This document shows positions 5,581 to 7,328 of a DNA stretch of 7,328 nucleotides, one piece after another. The stretch is from an uncultured Thalassolituus sp. (GTDB lineage: Bacteria > Pseudomonadota > Gammaproteobacteria > Pseudomonadales > Oceanobacteraceae), in the NCBI GenBank assembly GCA_913054055.1, contig CAJXIT010000171.1, forward strand, positions 1-7,328, in the 5' to 3' direction. The notes beneath the pieces were generated by a model. It was given only the letters and a program-made list of their open reading frames with translations, had not been told where the DNA came from and did no database searches. Positions within the stretch are counted from its first letter, which is position 1; the number at the start of each line of letters is the position of its first letter. The position numbers and the translations under genes were made by a program.

Positions 5581-6473
5581 GTGAATTAAGTACTTTTTGG
5601 CACTTCTGGGTAAGCGCCATCGTGATTGGCTCTATGTTGGGGTGTGCAGTTCTGCTTATCCTGACAAGCCGAAGCGAAAAATATAAAGAAGAAACAGACC
5701 AAACCACTGGTCACGTATACGACGGCATTGAAGAACTGGATAATCCCCTACCAAAATGGTGGAACATGTTTTTCTGGTCAACCATCGTATTTGGCTTCAT
5801 CTATATCGGAATCTACGGTATCGGTGACTGGAAAGGTTTCAGCGATTGGAGTTCTCACGGTCAGTGGGAAAAAGAAGTAGCGGCCGCGGAAGAAAAATAC
5901 GCGCCTTACTATGCCAAGCTGAATGCAATGACAGTTGAAGAACTGGCTCAGAACGAAGAAGCACTTGCCACTGGCCAGCGCATCTTTGCTTCTAACTGTG
6001 CGCTTTGCCACGGCTCAACCGCTACTGGCTCTGTGGGCTTCCCTAACCTAACTGATAACGATTGGTTGTTTGGCGGCACACCTGCTGCAATCAAGCACAC
6101 TATCGCTAACGGTCGTAACGGTGCGATGCCAGCCAACGGTTTAAAACCTGACATGACAAGCGCTGAGCGTACAGATATCACGGCTTACGTATTGTCTTTA
6201 TCGGGTCGTGAAGGCTCTGGTGATGCATCAAAAGGTAAACCTTTATTTGCACAGGCATGTGCGGCTTGTCACGGCGGTGATGCTAAAGGCATGCATGCAG
6301 TGGGTGCACCTAACCTAACCGATAACATTTGGTTATACGGCGGTTCTGAGAAGCAAATTGAATTCACCATTCAAAATGGCCGTGCTGGCGTTATGCCCGC
6401 TTGGAACGACATTTTAGGTGAAGATAAAGTACACGTTCTATCTGGTTACGTTTACTCGTTATCTCAAAAGTAA
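5577..6473 (+). CDS. ccoP: cbb3-type cytochrome c oxidase subunit III, di-haem cytochrome c
   Basis: Membrane-anchored di-haem cytochrome c that accepts electrons from soluble or membrane cytochromes and hands them to CcoO. The 298 residues fit the family. Two N-terminal helices (about 10-30 and 63-83) flank the conserved VYDGIEELDNPLPKWW segment (48-62); two helices is the gammaproteobacterial form. Two cytochrome c domains follow: CALCH (141-145) with Met184 (NGAMPANG), and CAACH (228-232) with Met273 (AGVMPAW). The domains are visibly related: PNLTDN-WL-GG occurs in both (156-167 and 245-256), followed by a matching TI-NGR--MP stretch, a sign of domain duplication. ATG at 5577 overlaps the ccoQ stop and has GGAGAG (5562-5567) 9 nt upstream. 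It is the last gene before a strong terminator. Confidence 0.98.
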   Translation: MSELSTFWHFWVSAIVIGSMLGCAVLLILTSRSEKYKEETDQTTGHVYDGIEELDNPLPKWWNMFFWSTIVFGFIYIGIYGIGDWKGFSDWSSHGQWEKEVAAAEEKYAPYYAKLNAMTVEELAQNEEALATGQRIFASNCALCHGSTATGSVGFPNLTDNDWLFGGTPAAIKHTIANGRNGAMPANGLKPDMTSAERTDITAYVLSLSGREGSGDASKGKPLFAQACAACHGGDAKGMHAVGAPNLTDNIWLYGGSEKQIEFTIQNGRAGVMPAWNDILGEDKVHVLSGYVYSLSQK

Positions 6474-6512
6474 GATTTGATGCTAACTATTGAGTTAGCT
6501 CAATGAAACCTT

Positions 6513-6539
6513 AAAAAGCGGCTTTTAGCCGCTTTTTTT
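6513..6539 (+). terminator. Rho-independent terminator of the ccoNOQP operon
   Basis: Perfect 10-bp inverted repeat AAAAAGCGGC / GCCGCTTTTT with a TTTTA loop, ending in a run of seven T. It lies 40 bp past the ccoP stop. The flanking A-tract means it could also work on the other strand, but no gene ends there. It separates the structural operon from ccoG, which therefore needs its own promoter or read-through. Confidence 0.93.
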
Positions 6540-6544
6540 ATGTT

Positions 6545-6562
6545 TATTAGTTTTAACTAATA
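6545..6562. repeat. A+T-rich palindrome downstream of the cco terminator
   Basis: TATTAGTT and AACTAATA form perfect 8-bp arms around TT. It begins 5 bp after the T-run of the terminator and lies in the 183-bp ccoP-ccoG gap. It might be a binding site for a regulator of ccoG or simply chance A+T-rich symmetry. Confidence 0.3.
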
Positions 6563-6624
6563 TTTTACACTTGCTTCAATAATTTTTAACTGAATCCTCT
6601 CACTGGCTCAATAAAAAAGTAATT

Positions 6625-6663
6625 GCCCTAGCAAGGGCTATTCTATAAATACAGCCCTTTTTT
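6625..6663 (+). promoter_or_regulatory. Attenuator-like or promoter element upstream of ccoG
   Basis: Three segments can pair in two exclusive ways. GCCCT (6625-6629) pairs with AGGGC (6634-6638). Alternatively AAGGGCT (6633-6639) pairs with AGCCCTT (6653-6659), which runs into six T (6658-6663) like a terminator. The same stretch also offers a promoter reading: TTGCCC (6623-6628), 15 bp, TATAAA (6644-6649), with transcription starting at about 6657. In that case the hairpins would not be transcribed. The sequence alone does not decide between these, or a second backup terminator. Confidence 0.4.
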
Positions 6664-6668
6664 GTAGA

Positions 6669-6686
6669 TCAACATAAGCATGTTGA
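6669..6686. promoter_or_regulatory. 18-bp dyad in the ccoG leader, possible operator
   Basis: TCAACATAAGCATGTTGA has perfect 7-bp arms around AAGC, 37-54 bp before the ccoG start. The dimensions suit a dimeric DNA-binding protein. It does not fit the FNR pattern TTGAT-N4-ATCAA, so no regulator is named. Confidence 0.35.
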
Positions 6687-6722
6687 ATGAGTCGGTTCCG
6701 CAAGTAGACGGTGATAGAACGT

Positions 6723-7328
6723 ATGAGCGATAAAGATCCGCAAAGCAACATTCCTGTTGTAGATGTCACACCTCAAAGCATTGAGGGTAAATACGAAGGT
6801 GTTGCAGCCAAATACACTGACAAACTTTATGTAAGGGCCATTGATGGCCTGTTCAATCGAATGCGCACACTCTCCCTTTGGGCATTAATGATTGGATACT
6901 TTGTAACGCCTTGGATCAGTGTGGCTGGCAGACAAGCGGTTTGGTTTGACCTACCCTCTCGTCAATTTCATATTTGGGGCATTACCTTCTGGCCTCAAGA
7001 CTTTGTATTGCTTGCCGTTCTTCTCATCATTGCTGCATTTGGTCTTTTCACTATTACCACCTTGGCCGGTCGTGTTTGGTGTGGTTATACCTGCCCTCAA
7101 ACGGCATGGACATTCATCTTTATGTGGGTGGAAGAAAAAATTGAAGGTAACCGCAATAAGCGAATGAAACTTGATAAAGCACCTATGACAGGTGAGAAGT
7201 TTCTTAAAAAATTCAGTAAACACACCATATGGATGCTGATTTCCATCGCCACTGCTATTGGCTTTGTTGGATACTTTTACCCTGTAAGGGATTTGGTGCC
7301 AGACTTAATCACGTTCAGCCTAGAAAAC
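6723..7328 (+). CDS. ccoG: Cytochrome c oxidase accessory protein CcoG (RdxA/FixG family), N-terminal part, cut by window edge
   Basis: Membrane-bound polyferredoxin-like protein needed for cbb3 oxidase assembly. In Rhodobacter, CcoG reduces Cu(II) to Cu(I) for the CuB site. The first 202 codons are present with no stop; full-length relatives have about 470 residues, so the ferredoxin domains with Cys clusters lie beyond the edge. It begins MSDKDPQSNIPVVDVTP. Hydrophobic segments lie at about 50-66, 93-113 and 169-186. The family hallmark GRVWCGYTCPQTAWT (116-130) with Cys120 and Cys124 is present, followed by the MWVEEKIEGNRNKRMKLD stretch (134-151) typical of CcoG. GGTGA about 10 nt upstream is an adequate ribosome site for the ATG at 6723. 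It follows ccoP in the same direction but lies beyond a strong terminator, so separate control is likely. By analogy, ccoH, ccoI and ccoS may follow outside the window. Confidence 0.95.
   Translation, partial: MSDKDPQSNIPVVDVTPQSIEGKYEGVAAKYTDKLYVRAIDGLFNRMRTLSLWALMIGYFVTPWISVAGRQAVWFDLPSRQFHIWGITFWPQDFVLLAVLLIIAAFGLFTITTLAGRVWCGYTCPQTAWTFIFMWVEEKIEGNRNKRMKLDKAPMTGEKFLKKFSKHTIWMLISIATAIGFVGYFYPVRDLVPDLITFSLEN

Noticed and set aside
6000..6400. Repeated PNLTDN-WL-GG coding segments in ccoP
   Set aside because: These reflect the normal duplication of cytochrome c domains in CcoP and not a novel repeat.
6919..7223. ORFs of 82 and 90 codons near the right edge
   Set aside because: The frame starting at 6723 is open to the edge and encodes CcoG with its WCGYTCPQT motif, so these are shadow frames.
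1..7328. Search for a mobile element, CRISPR array, defence genes, tRNA or rRNA
   Set aside because: No transposase, integrase, regularly spaced repeat, nuclease or RNA-gene signature was seen; every long ORF belongs to a known housekeeping or respiratory family.

Overview
The window comes from a moderately A+T-rich gammaproteobacterial chromosome. A marine, Oceanospirillales-like organism is the best guess. The evidence is the fabA-fabB pair for anaerobic unsaturated fatty acid synthesis, an RlmM close to the enterobacterial form, and a ccoNOQP cluster with a two-helix, di-haem CcoP. The taxonomic placement is inferred from protein similarity recalled by eye, not from a search.

Layout. Positions 1-820 (minus strand) hold fabA followed by the start of fabB, overlapping by one base (TAATG). 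Positions 821-1139 are intergenic: the fabA leader with a 7-bp inverted repeat, a doubtful 37-codon plus-strand ORF (937-1050), and an 11-bp inverted repeat just downstream of rlmM. Positions 1140-2204 (minus) are rlmM, and 2295-2963 (minus) encode a KANL3/Tex30-type alpha/beta hydrolase that may share a transcript with rlmM. Positions 2964-3333 form a divergent regulatory region with candidate promoters for the hydrolase and for ccoN, including a good FNR/Anr-type box. Positions 3334-6473 (plus) are the compact ccoN-ccoO-ccoQ-ccoP operon, closed by a strong intrinsic terminator. Positions 6540-6722 carry several inverted repeats, including an attenuator-like arrangement. From 6723 to the right edge is the first part of ccoG, which runs off the window.

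How the genes work together. CcoN, CcoO, CcoQ and CcoP make the cbb3-type cytochrome c oxidase, a high-affinity terminal oxidase for low oxygen. Electrons enter through the c haems of CcoP and CcoO and reach the haem b3-CuB centre in CcoN. CcoG assists copper supply during assembly. An FNR/Anr-type box upstream of ccoN fits induction when oxygen falls. FabA and FabB form a separate module for making unsaturated fatty acids without oxygen. RlmM modifies 23S rRNA and is functionally unrelated.

Overall this is a conserved housekeeping and respiratory region. I found no defence system, mobile element, CRISPR array, tRNA or rRNA, and no convincing undescribed system. The points most worth following are a FabA with Glu where the catalytic Asp is expected, the ccoN upstream region with two FNR-like boxes exactly 100 bp apart and an adjacent long inverted repeat, and the attenuator-like leader of ccoG.
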